From: an uncultured Polycyclovorans sp.
Lineage (GTDB): Bacteria; Pseudomonadota; Gammaproteobacteria; Nevskiales; Nevskiaceae
Length of the DNA: 64,000 bases
Assembly: GCA_936928855.1 (NCBI GenBank)
Contig: CAKZHZ010000046.1
Coordinates: 1-64,000 of the forward strand
Direction: 5' to 3'
The translations under genes and the position numbers were made by a program. Below are positions 9,301-16,987 of the stretch, piece after piece. Numbering within the stretch: the first letter of the stretch is position 1; each line of letters begins with the position of its first letter. The notes beneath the pieces were generated by a model. It ran no database searches. It was not told where the DNA came from and saw only the letters and a program-made list of their open reading frames with translations.

Positions 9301-10195
9301 GGACTGCGCGCGTGAGGCCTTCGAGGCGCTCGCCGATGATCAGGATCCCGGGCTTCATGTCTGGCTCCCCGACACTACGCCGGCCTTCCCGGCAGTCGCT
9401 GCCGCAGCAGGCCGTCCGCGTGTGGCGATTCTCCGCGAGCAGGGCGTCAACAGTCATGCCGAGATGGCATGGGCGTTCGATCGTGCCGGTTTCGAAAGCG
9501 TCGATGTGCACATGAGCGACATCCTCACGGGCCGCGTTGCACTGATGGAGTTTGCCGGCCTGGTGGCCTGTGGCGGGTTTTCCTATGGCGACGTGCTTGG
9601 CGCCGGGCAGGGATGGGCCAAGACCATCCTCTTCAATGATCAGGCGCGGGACGCCTTTTCCACCTTCCTGGCTGCACCGGACCGGTTTGCGCTGGGGATC
9701 TGCAACGGCTGCCAGATGTTTGCCGCGCTCAAGTCGCTCGTGCCCGGTGCCGCGCACTGGCCGAGCTTCCGCCGCAATCGCAGCGAGCAGTTCGAGGCCC
9801 GCTGGTCGATGGTGGAAGTGATGCCATCGCGGTCGCTGTTCTTCGACGGGTTGGCGGGCGCCCGCCTGCCGATCGCGGTGGCCCACGGTGAAGGGCGGGC
9901 GGAGTTCGAGGCCGATGATCATCTGGCGCGCTGCGCCGAGGCCGGGCAGGTGGCGCTGCGTTTCATCGATCGCCGTGGCGGCGTGACCGATCGTTATCCC
10001 GACAACCCCAATGGTTCACCGCAGGGCATCACCGGCGTGTGCAACACCGATGGCCGCGTGACAGTGCTGATGCCCCATCCCGAGCGGACCGTGGCGGGTG
10101 TCACCGGTTCCTGGTGGCCTGACCATGCGCGGGGGGAAACCACGCCATGGCTGCACCTGTTCGCCAACGCCCGGCGGTGGGTCAGGGGCGCCTGA
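6365..10195 (+). CDS. purL: Phosphoribosylformylglycinamidine synthase
   Basis: A 1276-residue large-type PurL, the usual proteobacterial single-chain form. It converts FGAR, glutamine and ATP to FGAM in step four of purine synthesis. In order: an N-terminal PurS-like domain, a linker, the AIRS-like FGAM synthetase core with NSEHCRHKIFN and VETHNHPTGISP, a second AIRS-like repeat with IPVGKDSLSM, and a C-terminal class I glutaminase. The glutaminase has FSYGDVLGAG, the nucleophile in GICNGCQMF and the His-Glu pair in PHPERT. The start ATG 6365 matches the family N-terminus (TVQLLSG); the frame stays open upstream but runs into the previous gene. purH, a later step of the pathway, is also in this window at 49.5 kb, not linked. 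Confidence 0.97.
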   Translation: MTVQLLSGLPPYSPFRLERLASALGIKAADIRVCELFLVEGEADPERLRALLGPGATQLPDGDLTLYIVPRVGTRSPWSSKATDIARVAGLEGIRRIERGRVVALQGVTTLTEAQRTALHDPMMESVLTEPEALSQLFAPQAPRPLRTVDVLGGGREALARANGEWGLALSGPEIDYLADHARSAGRNPTDAELMMFAQVNSEHCRHKIFNAAFTVDGEAQPHSLFQMIRMTHAAAPEGVLSAYKDNAAVVAGPTAMRWFPDADGIWRGHDEPVHLLMKVETHNHPTGISPDPGAATGSGGEIRDEAATGRGGKPKAGLVGFTTANLRIPGFEQPWEAPLSRPARMASALQIMQEAPIGGAAYNNEFGRPCLNGYFRTLEMITPDGRNRGYHKPIMIAGGFGNIRDGHVEKQEVVEGALLLVLGGPAMLIGLGGGAASSMATGSSSEALDFASVQRANPELERRCQEVIDACWQLGEDNPILSIHDVGAGGISNALPELVDADGRGGHFQLRDIQSADPALSPMEIWCNESQERYVLAILPEGLPVIEAACARERCPVAVVGRATAEAQLRVEDGRDGGFPVDMPMPVLLGKPPRMQRESRRQAPLTRPLSKIAVEEAARRVLRLPAVAAKHFLITIGDRTVGGLSVRDQMVGPWQVPVADCAVTATGFTAASGEAMAMGERPLLAVLDAAASGRMAVGEALTNLAAAPIGSLRDVRLSANWMAACGNDDEDARLFDAVRAVGEQLCPTLGVAIPVGKDSLSMKTLWTSPEGEAHKQTAPVSAIISAFAPVTDVRRSLTPQLRSEVDSVLLLVDLGNGRNRLGGSALAQVFGELGETAPDLDQPAQLKAAWDLVQAWNHDGRLLAYHDRSDGGLFVTLCEMAFAGRCGLHIDLPQGDLLGQMFAEELGMVVQLRVEDADRFASEGLAAGLTVQRLGQPRADGILRFCMNGAQHFTAGRAELEQLWAETSYRMAALRDNPDCAREAFEALADDQDPGLHVWLPDTTPAFPAVAAAAGRPRVAILREQGVNSHAEMAWAFDRAGFESVDVHMSDILTGRVALMEFAGLVACGGFSYGDVLGAGQGWAKTILFNDQARDAFSTFLAAPDRFALGICNGCQMFAALKSLVPGAAHWPSFRRNRSEQFEARWSMVEVMPSRSLFFDGLAGARLPIAVAHGEGRAEFEADDHLARCAEAGQVALRFIDRRGGVTDRYPDNPNGSPQGITGVCNTDGRVTVLMPHPERTVAGVTGSWWPDHARGETTPWLHLFANARRWVRGA

Positions 10196-10204
10196 GCAGG
10201 CGCC
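10187..10204. terminator. GC-rich hairpin at the purL-mlaA convergence
   Basis: The inverted repeat GGCGCCTG/CAGGCGCC overlaps the purL stop codon and sits between convergent purL and mlaA. No T run follows on either strand, so it is at best a weak or Rho-assisted terminator. Confidence 0.35.
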
Positions 10205-10225
10205 GCCATCTATCATTCGCCGGGC

Positions 10226-10951
10226 TTACTCCGCCAGCAGCGCGTCGTAGTCGATTTCCTCGACGGGCGGGTTGCCGTCGTGTTGCAGGTTCCAGCGGCG
10301 CTCAAGGTAGGCGCTGCGGAGAAAGACGTAGGGGTCGAACTGCTCGGCCATCAGCTTCTCGCTGCCCAGCAGGCCGGCGCGGGCATCCAGGATGCCGAGC
10401 GCCAGCAGCGTGATGCGGGTCTCGTTCTGATAGGGGCCTTCGAGGTAGAACAGCGGCGTCGTGAACCCGTCGCCGATGCGGCCGACCAGATCGCGATTGG
10501 TGGTCGGGCCGAGGAACGGCAGGACCAGGTACCAGCCTTCACCCACCCCCCAGGTCCCCAGGGTTTGGCCCAGATCCTCATTGTTGGCGGTCAGGCCGAT
10601 GTCGCTGGCCGGATCGAGAAAGCCCGCCAGTCCGACCGTGGTGTTGAACAGGAAGCGCCCGGTATCGTGCGTGGCCTGGGCCAGCTTGAGCTGCAGCAGG
10701 CTGTTGACGATCACCACCGGGTAGCTGAGGTTGTCGAGAAAGTTGCCCAGCCCGACCCGAACCGGCGAGGGCACCACCTTCACATAGGTTCTCGCCACCG
10801 GTTCGGCTACATACCGGTCCACCGTGTTGTTGAAGGCGAAGATCTTGCGGTTCACCGGCTCCAGCGGATCCGCCGGATCATAGGTTGGGCGATGGGCACA
10901 GGCGGTGGCGGACGCCGCTACCAGCAGCACGGTGATCAGGCGGATGCTCAT
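10226..10951 (-). CDS. mlaA: Outer-membrane lipid-asymmetry lipoprotein MlaA (VacJ)
   Basis: A 241-residue lipoprotein with a signal peptide ending in the lipobox-like ATAC (Cys18). The mature part carries MlaA hallmarks: DPLEPVNRKIFAFN, NFLDNLSYP, a long segment with TVGLAGFLDPAS, and LGTWGVGEGWYLVLPFLGP. MlaA sits in the inner leaflet of the outer membrane and extracts mislocalised phospholipids, passing them to MlaC. Its ATG overlaps the stop of mlaB by four bases. Unlike in E. coli, where mlaA is unlinked, it is here the last gene of the mlaFEDCBA operon, an arrangement seen in other proteobacteria. Confidence 0.95.
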   Translation of the reverse strand: MSIRLITVLLVAASATACAHRPTYDPADPLEPVNRKIFAFNNTVDRYVAEPVARTYVKVVPSPVRVGLGNFLDNLSYPVVIVNSLLQLKLAQATHDTGRFLFNTTVGLAGFLDPASDIGLTANNEDLGQTLGTWGVGEGWYLVLPFLGPTTNRDLVGRIGDGFTTPLFYLEGPYQNETRITLLALGILDARAGLLGSEKLMAEQFDPYVFLRSAYLERRWNLQHDGNPPVEEIDYDALLAE

Positions 10952-11202
10952 GCGTGAGACGGCTCCAGGCCCAACAAGGGGCTGACGCCCAGAAAGTCGG
11001 CGAGCGCTCGCATCTGGGGCGGAGCCCCGGTCAGCGTCAGCTGCCCGGCCGCGCGGCGGCGGAGCTCCAGCAGCAGGGCGATGCCGGCGCTGTCCACGTG
11101 GGTCACGGCAGCCAGATCGAGGGTGCCGGCCTTCGCCAGTGCGTCGCCTTTGGCCGTCAGCAGGCCCGGCACCGTCTGGAAGCTGAGCGCGCCTTCAATC
11201 AT
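10948..11202 (-). CDS. mlaB: STAS-domain protein MlaB
   Basis: An 84-residue single STAS domain. The conserved loop HVDSAGIALLLEL sits where MlaB homologues bind and activate the MlaF ATPase. The start ATG 11202 overlaps the mlaC stop by four bases (ATGA), and the 84-residue length is normal for the family; the frame is open further upstream only as a shadow of mlaC. Cytoplasmic subunit of the MlaFEDB inner-membrane complex. Confidence 0.9.
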   Translation of the reverse strand: MIEGALSFQTVPGLLTAKGDALAKAGTLDLAAVTHVDSAGIALLLELRRRAAGQLTLTGAPPQMRALADFLGVSPLLGLEPSHA

Positions 11203-11831
11203 CCCGCGGCGTCCTCGACCTGGTCGGTTTCGGGCTCGATTTCGCCGCCCTCCAGTTTCTGAATCACTGCATCCAGGCCGTTCTTGGAAATCTCGCCATT
11301 GAGCTGGGCGCGGAAATTGTTCACCAGGGAGATGTTCTCCACGGTGATATCGAACACCTTCCATCCGCTGTCGGTCTTGTGCATGACAAAACCGACCGGA
11401 ACCGCCGGGGCGTCCTTGCGGATCAGGGTTGACTGCACCGTGGCGCGGGTGGCGTCATCGGCCAGGCGCAACGGTTTCCACTCGATCTTGACGGAATCGT
11501 GGTAGTCGACCAGGGCCGTGGCATAGGACCGGAACAACATGTTCTTGAAGGCGTTGCCGAAGCGCTCGATCTGTTCGGCGCTGGCTCCGCGGCCGTGCAG
11601 GCCCAGCACCAGGCGGCTGATCCGTGGCACATCGAAGTGGGGCACCACCTTCTCGTCGATCAGGGCGGACAGCTTGTCCGGCTCCGCCTTGTATTCGGCC
11701 TGGTGTTCGGCGATCTCGGCACGCAGCTCATCGGTGACGGACTTCACCAGCTGGTCGGGAGGCACCATTGCGGCGGCGTGGGCGGATAGGCCAAGGCCAA
11801 GGGCGAGCAGGCAGACAAGCTTGCGGATCAT
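11199..11831 (-). CDS. mlaC: Periplasmic phospholipid-binding protein MlaC
   Basis: A 210-residue secreted protein with a classic signal peptide (about residues 1-21, ending near AHA). The mature part matches the Tol-Tol/MlaC family: VTDELRAEI near the start, VPHFDVPRISRLVLG, a central ATALVDYHDSVKIEW, and the C-terminal GWKVFDITVENISLVNNFR. MlaC shuttles phospholipid between MlaA at the outer membrane and MlaD at the inner membrane. It lies four bases after mlaD and overlaps mlaB. Confidence 0.94.
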   Translation of the reverse strand: MIRKLVCLLALGLGLSAHAAAMVPPDQLVKSVTDELRAEIAEHQAEYKAEPDKLSALIDEKVVPHFDVPRISRLVLGLHGRGASAEQIERFGNAFKNMLFRSYATALVDYHDSVKIEWKPLRLADDATRATVQSTLIRKDAPAVPVGFVMHKTDSGWKVFDITVENISLVNNFRAQLNGEISKNGLDAVIQKLEGGEIEPETDQVEDAAG

Positions 11832-11835
11832 GGGA

Positions 11836-12303
11836 TTACTCCTGGTTCGACGCCATGTTCGAGAGGAACTGCCCGATCAGGTTTTCCAGTACCAGCGCAC
11901 TCTGCGTCAGCATGATTTCACTGCCTTCCTGGAGCGGGTCGAGCATGCCACCGGGGGTGAGTCCGATGTATTGCTCACCCAGCAGGCCGGCGGTGAGTAT
12001 CGACGCCGAGCTGTCCTCCGGGATGTTGTCGTAACGCCCGTCAAGGGCCAGTGTGACGCGAGCCTGGAAGCTGTCGGGATCGATCACGATGTTCTGTACC
12101 CGGCCGACGCGGACGCCTGCGAGCGTGACCGCCGAACCGGGTTTGAGGCCCCCGATGTTCTGGAACTGCGCGGTGACGCGATAGACGCCGTCGCCCGTTC
12201 CCACCGTGTCCAGGCTGGCCACCCGGAACGTGAGGACGAAGACGGCCGCGACGCCGATGCAGACGAAGAAGCCAACGAGGATCTCCAGGGCACGTGATTG
12301 CAT
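11836..12303 (-). CDS. mlaD: MCE-domain protein MlaD
   Basis: A 155-residue protein with one N-terminal transmembrane helix (about residues 7-27) followed by a single MCE domain, including GGLKPGSAVTLAGVRVG and LLGEQYIGLTPGG. MlaD forms a hexameric periplasmic ring that carries lipid between MlaC and the MlaE permease. The start ATG 12303 gives the family opening (QSRALEI) and has AAGGAC eight bases upstream; an in-frame ATG at 12324 lacks this. The gene is 21 bases downstream of mlaE. Confidence 0.93.
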   Translation of the reverse strand: MQSRALEILVGFFVCIGVAAVFVLTFRVASLDTVGTGDGVYRVTAQFQNIGGLKPGSAVTLAGVRVGRVQNIVIDPDSFQARVTLALDGRYDNIPEDSSASILTAGLLGEQYIGLTPGGMLDPLQEGSEIMLTQSALVLENLIGQFLSNMASNQE

Positions 12304-12324
12304 AGCGAGTGTCCTTGTCCGCAA

Positions 12325-13080
12325 TTAACGGAACATGAATGCCGTGAGGATGAAGTCGAGCGCCAGAATCGCCAGCGACGACACCACAACGGTGCCGGTC
12401 GTGGCGCGCGAAACGCCTTCCGAAGTCGGGGCTGCGTGATACCCCTGGTAAACCGCGATCCAGGCCGTTGCGACGCCGAAGATGAGGCTCTTGATCAGGC
12501 TGTCGATCACGTCCTGTCCTTCGACCGCCGCCCGGATCTGGCCCCAGTAGGCGCCGTCGTCGACGCCCAGCAGGTCGACACCGATGGCATGCCCGCCGGC
12601 AATGCCGATCGCCATCACCGAAAAGATCGAGGCCAGCATCGGCATCGCCAGCACGGCGGCCAGGAAGCGCGGGGCGATGACACGGCGCATGGGATCGGTG
12701 GCCATCATTTCCATGGCGGAGAGCTGGTCGGTGGCCTTCATCAGGCCGATCTCAGCCGCCAATGCCGAGCCGGCGCGACCGGCGAACAGCAGAGCGGTGA
12801 CCACCGGGCCGAGCTCGCGCACGATCACCAGTGCCACGAAAACCCCCAGCGATTCCTCTGCGCCGAAACGGATCAGCGTGCGGTAACCCTGAAGGGCCAG
12901 CACCATGCCGACGAAGCTGCCGGAGATGACGATGATGATCAGCGACAGCACGCCAACGGCGTAGAGCTGCTGCACGATCAGGCGCGGCCGCAACAGGGTG
13001 GCGGGCAGCGCCAGCAGGATCTGCAGCAGGAAGAACTGGGCACGACCCAACCCGGCCAGCAGGTTGCCGAACAGGTTCAT
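12325..13080 (-). CDS. mlaE: ABC lipid transport permease MlaE
   Basis: A 251-residue integral membrane permease of the MlaE (DUF140) family. The pattern VGMVLALQGYRTLIRFGAEE, then LVIVRELGPVVTALLFAGRAGSALAAEIG, then EMMATDPMRRVIAPR matches the most conserved blocks. It forms the inner-membrane channel with MlaF and MlaD. Its ATG overlaps the mlaF stop (ATGA), so the two are translationally coupled. Confidence 0.95.
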   Translation of the reverse strand: MNLFGNLLAGLGRAQFFLLQILLALPATLLRPRLIVQQLYAVGVLSLIIIVISGSFVGMVLALQGYRTLIRFGAEESLGVFVALVIVRELGPVVTALLFAGRAGSALAAEIGLMKATDQLSAMEMMATDPMRRVIAPRFLAAVLAMPMLASIFSVMAIGIAGGHAIGVDLLGVDDGAYWGQIRAAVEGQDVIDSLIKSLIFGVATAWIAVYQGYHAAPTSEGVSRATTGTVVVSSLAILALDFILTAFMFR

Positions 13081-13898
13081 CGGGCGTTCCCCATCAGCTG
13101 TTCCGACAAGGCGGGGGCAGGGTAGTGGAAGGCCACCGGGCCGTCTGCCTGACCTTGCAGGAACTGTTGTGCCAGCGCGTTTTCGGAGGCGCGGAGCTCG
13201 GCTGGCGTGCCGCGGGCGATGATTTCGCCGCCGGCCACCACGTACACGTAATCGGCGATCGAAAGCACTTCCTCGACATCGTGCGAGACGACGATGCTGG
13301 TCAGGCCCAGGGCATCGTTGAGGCTGCGGATCAGGCGCATCAGCACGCCCATGCTGATCGGGTCCTGGCCGGTGAAAGGCTCGTCATACATCACCAGGTC
13401 GGGGTCCATCACCACGGCGCGCGCCAGTGCCACGCGGCGCGCCATGCCGCCTGAAAGCTCCTCGGGCATCAACTGCGCCGCGCCGCGCAGGCCGACAGCC
13501 TGCAGCTTGAGCAACACCAGATCGCGGATCAGGGCCTCTGGCAGCCGGGTGTGTTCGCGCAGCGGGAAGGCCACGTTCTCGAACACCGACAGATCGGTCA
13601 GCAGGGCCCCGTGCTGGAACAGCATGCCCATGCGCCGCCGCAAGTCGTAGAGCGCGCCACGGCGCAGCGTGTGAATGGTGGTGCCGTCGAACTCGATGGC
13701 GCCCTGCGCCGGCCGCCATTGACCGCCGATCAGGCGCAGCAGCGTGGTCTTGCCGGTGCCGGATGGCCCCATGATGGCGGTGACCTTGCCGCGCATCACA
13801 TCCAGGTCGATGCCCTTGTAGATCACCCGGCGACCTTGCCGGAAATGCAGTCCGCGGACGCGCACCAGCACGTCCTTGGGGCTCGGTGCGACGCTCAT
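13077..13898 (-). CDS. mlaF: ABC lipid transport ATPase MlaF
   Basis: A 273-residue ABC ATPase powering Mla transport. Walker A is GPSGTGKT, the signature is LSGGMARRVALARA, Walker B is LVMYDEPFTGQDP and the switch is SHDVEE. The start ATG 13898 is preferred because GGAG lies nine bases upstream and the length matches E. coli MlaF (269); an ATG at 13919 would add seven residues. First gene of the mla block; lipB ends 34 bases upstream, so dacA-lipB-mlaFEDCBA may form one transcript. Confidence 0.93.
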   Translation of the reverse strand: MSVAPSPKDVLVRVRGLHFRQGRRVIYKGIDLDVMRGKVTAIMGPSGTGKTTLLRLIGGQWRPAQGAIEFDGTTIHTLRRGALYDLRRRMGMLFQHGALLTDLSVFENVAFPLREHTRLPEALIRDLVLLKLQAVGLRGAAQLMPEELSGGMARRVALARAVVMDPDLVMYDEPFTGQDPISMGVLMRLIRSLNDALGLTSIVVSHDVEEVLSIADYVYVVAGGEIIARGTPAELRASENALAQQFLQGQADGPVAFHYPAPALSEQLMGNAR

Positions 13899-13932
13899 GC
13901 GGGGCACTCCGGCTGGCATTCGGGGGACAGGT

Positions 13933-14619
13933 TCATGTCGCTATTGTAGGCAGACTGCGCAGGGCGCTCTCAAATGGCGGCCCGGCGTAGTCAAACTGCC
14001 GCCACAGTGCCGGCAGCAGCGCCCTGGCCGCAGCCTCGACAGTCATCGACGGAACGTGATCGCGCAACTGCACCATGCGCAGGCCCTGAAAGCCGCAGGG
14101 GTTGATGCGGCTGAAGGGCTCCAGGTCCATCCCCACGTTCAGCGACAGCCCGTGGTAGCTGCGGCCCTTGCGGACGCGCAGGCCGATCGAACCGATCTTG
14201 TCGGCGCCGACATAGACGCCGGGCGCCTCCGGGTCCGCGCGTGCCGTGATGCCCTGTTCCGCCAGCATGCTCACCATGGCCTGCTCGATGTTGGTGACCA
14301 GGCGGCGGACGCCGATGCCCAGCCGCGTCAGGTCCACCATCACGTAGACCACCAGCTGTCCCGGGCCGTGGTAGGTGACCTGTCCGCCGCGGTCGCTCGG
14401 CACCACCGGGATATCACCGGTCAACAGCAGGTGTTCCGGGCGTCCGGCCTGGCCCTGGGTGAACACGGGAGGATGCTCCAGGCACCAGAACTCGTCCGGG
14501 GTGTCGGCGTCGCGCGCATCGGTCCAGGCCCGCATGGCCTGAAAGCAGTCGTGGTAGTCGATGCGGCCCAGCCATCGCGCCACCGGCGTCGGGACGGTCG
14601 GAGGGGGGGCAGCGGTCAC
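13933..14619 (-). CDS. lipB: Octanoyl-[acyl-carrier-protein]:protein transferase
   Basis: LipB transfers octanoate from ACP to lipoyl domains of 2-oxoacid dehydrogenases and GcvH. Motifs are RGGQVTYHGPGQLVVY, then the catalytic Lys in ADKIGSIGLRV and the acyl-thioester Cys in RINPCG. The chosen start is GTG 14619 (228 residues), with GGGAG five bases upstream; the frame is open to an ATG at 14679, but that would overlap the end of dacA by 46 bases. lipA, its usual neighbour, is not in the window; the mla operon follows instead. Confidence 0.92.
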   Translation of the reverse strand: MTAAPPPTVPTPVARWLGRIDYHDCFQAMRAWTDARDADTPDEFWCLEHPPVFTQGQAGRPEHLLLTGDIPVVPSDRGGQVTYHGPGQLVVYVMVDLTRLGIGVRRLVTNIEQAMVSMLAEQGITARADPEAPGVYVGADKIGSIGLRVRKGRSYHGLSLNVGMDLEPFSRINPCGFQGLRMVQLRDHVPSMTVEAAARALLPALWRQFDYAGPPFESALRSLPTIAT

Positions 14620-14633
14620 GCCGGCTCCCGATT

Positions 14634-15767
14634 TCAATCCGCCAGCCAGAGTCGAACCGTGTCGGCAGCGCGCTGCCACAGCGAGCCTTCGGGAACGGCT
14701 TCCAGGGTGACCAGGGTTTCGCTGCGCAGTGTGGTGCCGTCAAGCGTGACGGTGAGGGTGCCGATCGGCTGGCCCGCCGCCAGTGGTGCTTCCAGCGGGC
14801 CGTTGATGGTGTGCTGGACCTGCAGCCGGCTGCCGGCATCCCGCGGCAGCGAGAGGGCGATCGGGGCCGGCACGCCGACGGTCACCGAGGGTTGCACACC
14901 CTTGTAGACCCGCAGGGTATCAACCGGCTTGTCGGCGCCGAACAACTGCGCGGTTTCGAAGAACCGGTAGCCGTACTCCAGCAGGGCACGCGAGGCGCGG
15001 GTGCGCGCCCGCGGGCTGTCGGTCCCCATGACCACGGTGATCAGGCGGCGGTTGTCCCGAACCGCACTGGCGGCGAGACAGTAGCCTGCGGCATTGGTGT
15101 GGCCGGTCTTGATGCCGTCCACCGAGCGGTCCTCGTAGAGCAGCTGATTGCGGTTGCGCTGACGGATGCCGTTGTAGACGAACTCCGTGTCCTTGAACCA
15201 GGGATAGAGATCGGGGAAATCGCGGATCAGGGCCTGGGACAACAGCGCGATATCGTGCGCCGTGGTTTGCAGGGCAGGGTCGGGCAGGCCGCTGGCGTTG
15301 GTGAAATGGGTGTTCTTCATGCCCAGGCGCTGGGCATGTTTGTTCATCAACTGCGCGAAAACGCTTTCATCGCCGGCGATGTGTTCCGCCAGGGCGATGC
15401 TGGCATCGTTGCCGGACTGAATGATGATGCCGTGGAGCAGGTCTTCCAGGCGCACCCGTTTGCCGACCTCGACGAACGAGCGGGAGCCCTCGCTGCGCCA
15501 CGCCTTTTCGCTGATCAGCACATCGTCATCGAGGCTGATGTGGCCGGCCTTGAGCTCGTCGAAGGCGACATAAACGGTCATCACCTTGGTGATGCTGGCG
15601 GGTTCGACAGCCTTGTCGCCAGCCTTGTCAGCCAGAACCTGGCCGCTGTGGAAATCCATCAGCACATAGCTGCTCGCGTCGACATCGGGCGGCTCGGGGA
15701 CCGCATTGGCCTGGGCGACAAGGGGAAGGGAGCAGGTGATCAGGGCGGCAAGCAGGCGACGCATCAT
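14634..15767 (-). CDS. dacA: D-alanyl-D-alanine carboxypeptidase (PBP5/6 type)
   Basis: A 377-residue low-molecular-weight penicillin-binding protein that removes the terminal D-Ala of peptidoglycan pentapeptides. A signal peptide covers about residues 1-21. The active-site triad motifs are SITK (Ser58-Lys61), SGN (in IQSGNDAS) and KTG (in IKTGHTNAAG). A C-terminal PBP5-like domain (from about 285) ends in an amphipathic anchor (QRAADTVRLWLAD) expected to bind the inner membrane. It is the first gene of the dacA-lipB pair common in proteobacteria. A palindromic element lies 48 bases upstream of its start. Confidence 0.94.
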   Translation of the reverse strand: MMRRLLAALITCSLPLVAQANAVPEPPDVDASSYVLMDFHSGQVLADKAGDKAVEPASITKVMTVYVAFDELKAGHISLDDDVLISEKAWRSEGSRSFVEVGKRVRLEDLLHGIIIQSGNDASIALAEHIAGDESVFAQLMNKHAQRLGMKNTHFTNASGLPDPALQTTAHDIALLSQALIRDFPDLYPWFKDTEFVYNGIRQRNRNQLLYEDRSVDGIKTGHTNAAGYCLAASAVRDNRRLITVVMGTDSPRARTRASRALLEYGYRFFETAQLFGADKPVDTLRVYKGVQPSVTVGVPAPIALSLPRDAGSRLQVQHTINGPLEAPLAAGQPIGTLTVTLDGTTLRSETLVTLEAVPEGSLWQRAADTVRLWLAD

Positions 15768-15814
15768 GTACAGCGAACCTCGTGGACCGGAGTGGTGTGG
15801 GGGACAGTGTAGCG

Positions 15815-15899
15815 CTCAGAGCTTGTGAAAAAATCGAACGCCGCAGGGGGCGTTCGGTGGAGGGCGCAGCAGGCGGACGATTTTTTCACATGCTCTCAG
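15815..15899. repeat. 85-bp palindromic element overlapping the zapE stop
   Basis: The arms 15815-15836 and 15878-15899 are inverted copies over 22 positions with two mismatches; both contain GTGAAAAAATCG. The 41-base interior has its own hairpin GAACGCC/GGCGTTC. On the minus strand, zapE transcripts would read a stem followed by T-rich sequence, so it may also terminate zapE. The right arm includes the TGA of zapE (15896-15898). It resembles small dispersed palindromic repeats rather than a plain terminator, because the arms are long and the loop is structured. Confidence 0.65.
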
Positions 15900-16987
15900 G
15901 GCAGATGGGGGCGGGCCAGGTATTCGGCCGACTGCATTTCCAGCAGCCGAGAACGGGTGCGCTCGAACTCGAAACGCAGCTTTTCGCCGGCATAGAGCGC
16001 GGGCAGCGGCACGGCCGCAGCGAGCACCAGTTTCACGCCGCGATCGTAGAACTCGTCCACCAGGTGAATGAAGCGCCGTGCCGGATCTTCACCATCGACG
16101 CCCAGTTGCGGCACGCGCGACACCAGTATGGTGTGGTGGGTACGGGCCAGTTCGATGTAATCGGCGACGCCGCGTGGGCCCTCGCAGAGCGTCGCAAAGT
16201 CGAACCAGGCGACGCCATCGGCCAGGCGTCGGGCGTGCAGCGGGCGATCATGGATGGTGAGGGTGACATCGGCCTCGCCAGGTTCCGGGGCGAGCTGGGT
16301 GAACCAGCGGCTGAGATTGGCCTCGGCCCCGGCATCGCTGGGGTGATGGTAGATCTCGGTCTGAGTGAGTGTGCGCAGGCGGTAATCCACGCCGCCGTCG
16401 ACGTTCATCACGCTCACGTTGCGCTTCAGGGTTTCGATTGCCGGCAGGAAGTGCTGGCGCTGCAGGCCATTGAGGTACAGCTTGTCCGGGGGGATGTTGC
16501 TGGTCGCGATCAGGCAGATACCTTCGGCGAACAGGGCCTCGAACAGGCGTCCCAGAATCATCGCATCGGCAATGTCGGAGACGAAGAATTCATCGAAGCA
16601 CAGCACCCGGGTTTCGCCGGCGATATCGCTGGCCACCCGCAGCAGCGGGTCGGGAGTGTCCGGATACGCCTGGCGTCGCGCGTGGACGTCAAGCATGAAG
16701 CGATGGAAGTGGGTGCGCCGTTTGGCGCGAAACGGCAGGGACTCGAAGAACGCGTCCATCAGATACGTCTTGCCGCGGCCGACCCCGCCCCAGAGGTAGC
16801 GACCGCGAACAGCCGGCCATGGTCGCTTGCGGCGCCCCAGCAGCGAGCGCGTCGGCGGCGCGGCCAGCAGGGCCTCGTAGACAGCCTGCAGTGCTGCCAC
16901 TGCCTCGGCCTGTGCCGGGTCCCTGACGAAGCCCGGCTGCTGCAAGTCTGCCGCGTAACGGGCGGCCGGGGACGGCGGCCGGCTCAT
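15896..16987 (-). CDS. zapE: Cell division protein ZapE (AFG1-like ATPase)
   Basis: A 363-residue AFG1/ZapE-family P-loop ATPase (E. coli ZapE has 375). Walker A is GGVGRGKT at 67-74, Walker B is VLCFDEFFVSDIADAM, and the later IATSNIPPDKLY and FIHLVDEFYDRGVKLVL blocks are typical. ZapE acts at the Z ring during constriction under stress. The ATG overlaps the stop of the upstream flavoprotein by four bases. Its stop codon lies inside the palindromic element at 15815-15899. Confidence 0.94.
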   Translation of the reverse strand: MSRPPSPAARYAADLQQPGFVRDPAQAEAVAALQAVYEALLAAPPTRSLLGRRKRPWPAVRGRYLWGGVGRGKTYLMDAFFESLPFRAKRRTHFHRFMLDVHARRQAYPDTPDPLLRVASDIAGETRVLCFDEFFVSDIADAMILGRLFEALFAEGICLIATSNIPPDKLYLNGLQRQHFLPAIETLKRNVSVMNVDGGVDYRLRTLTQTEIYHHPSDAGAEANLSRWFTQLAPEPGEADVTLTIHDRPLHARRLADGVAWFDFATLCEGPRGVADYIELARTHHTILVSRVPQLGVDGEDPARRFIHLVDEFYDRGVKLVLAAAVPLPALYAGEKLRFEFERTRSRLLEMQSAEYLARPHLP

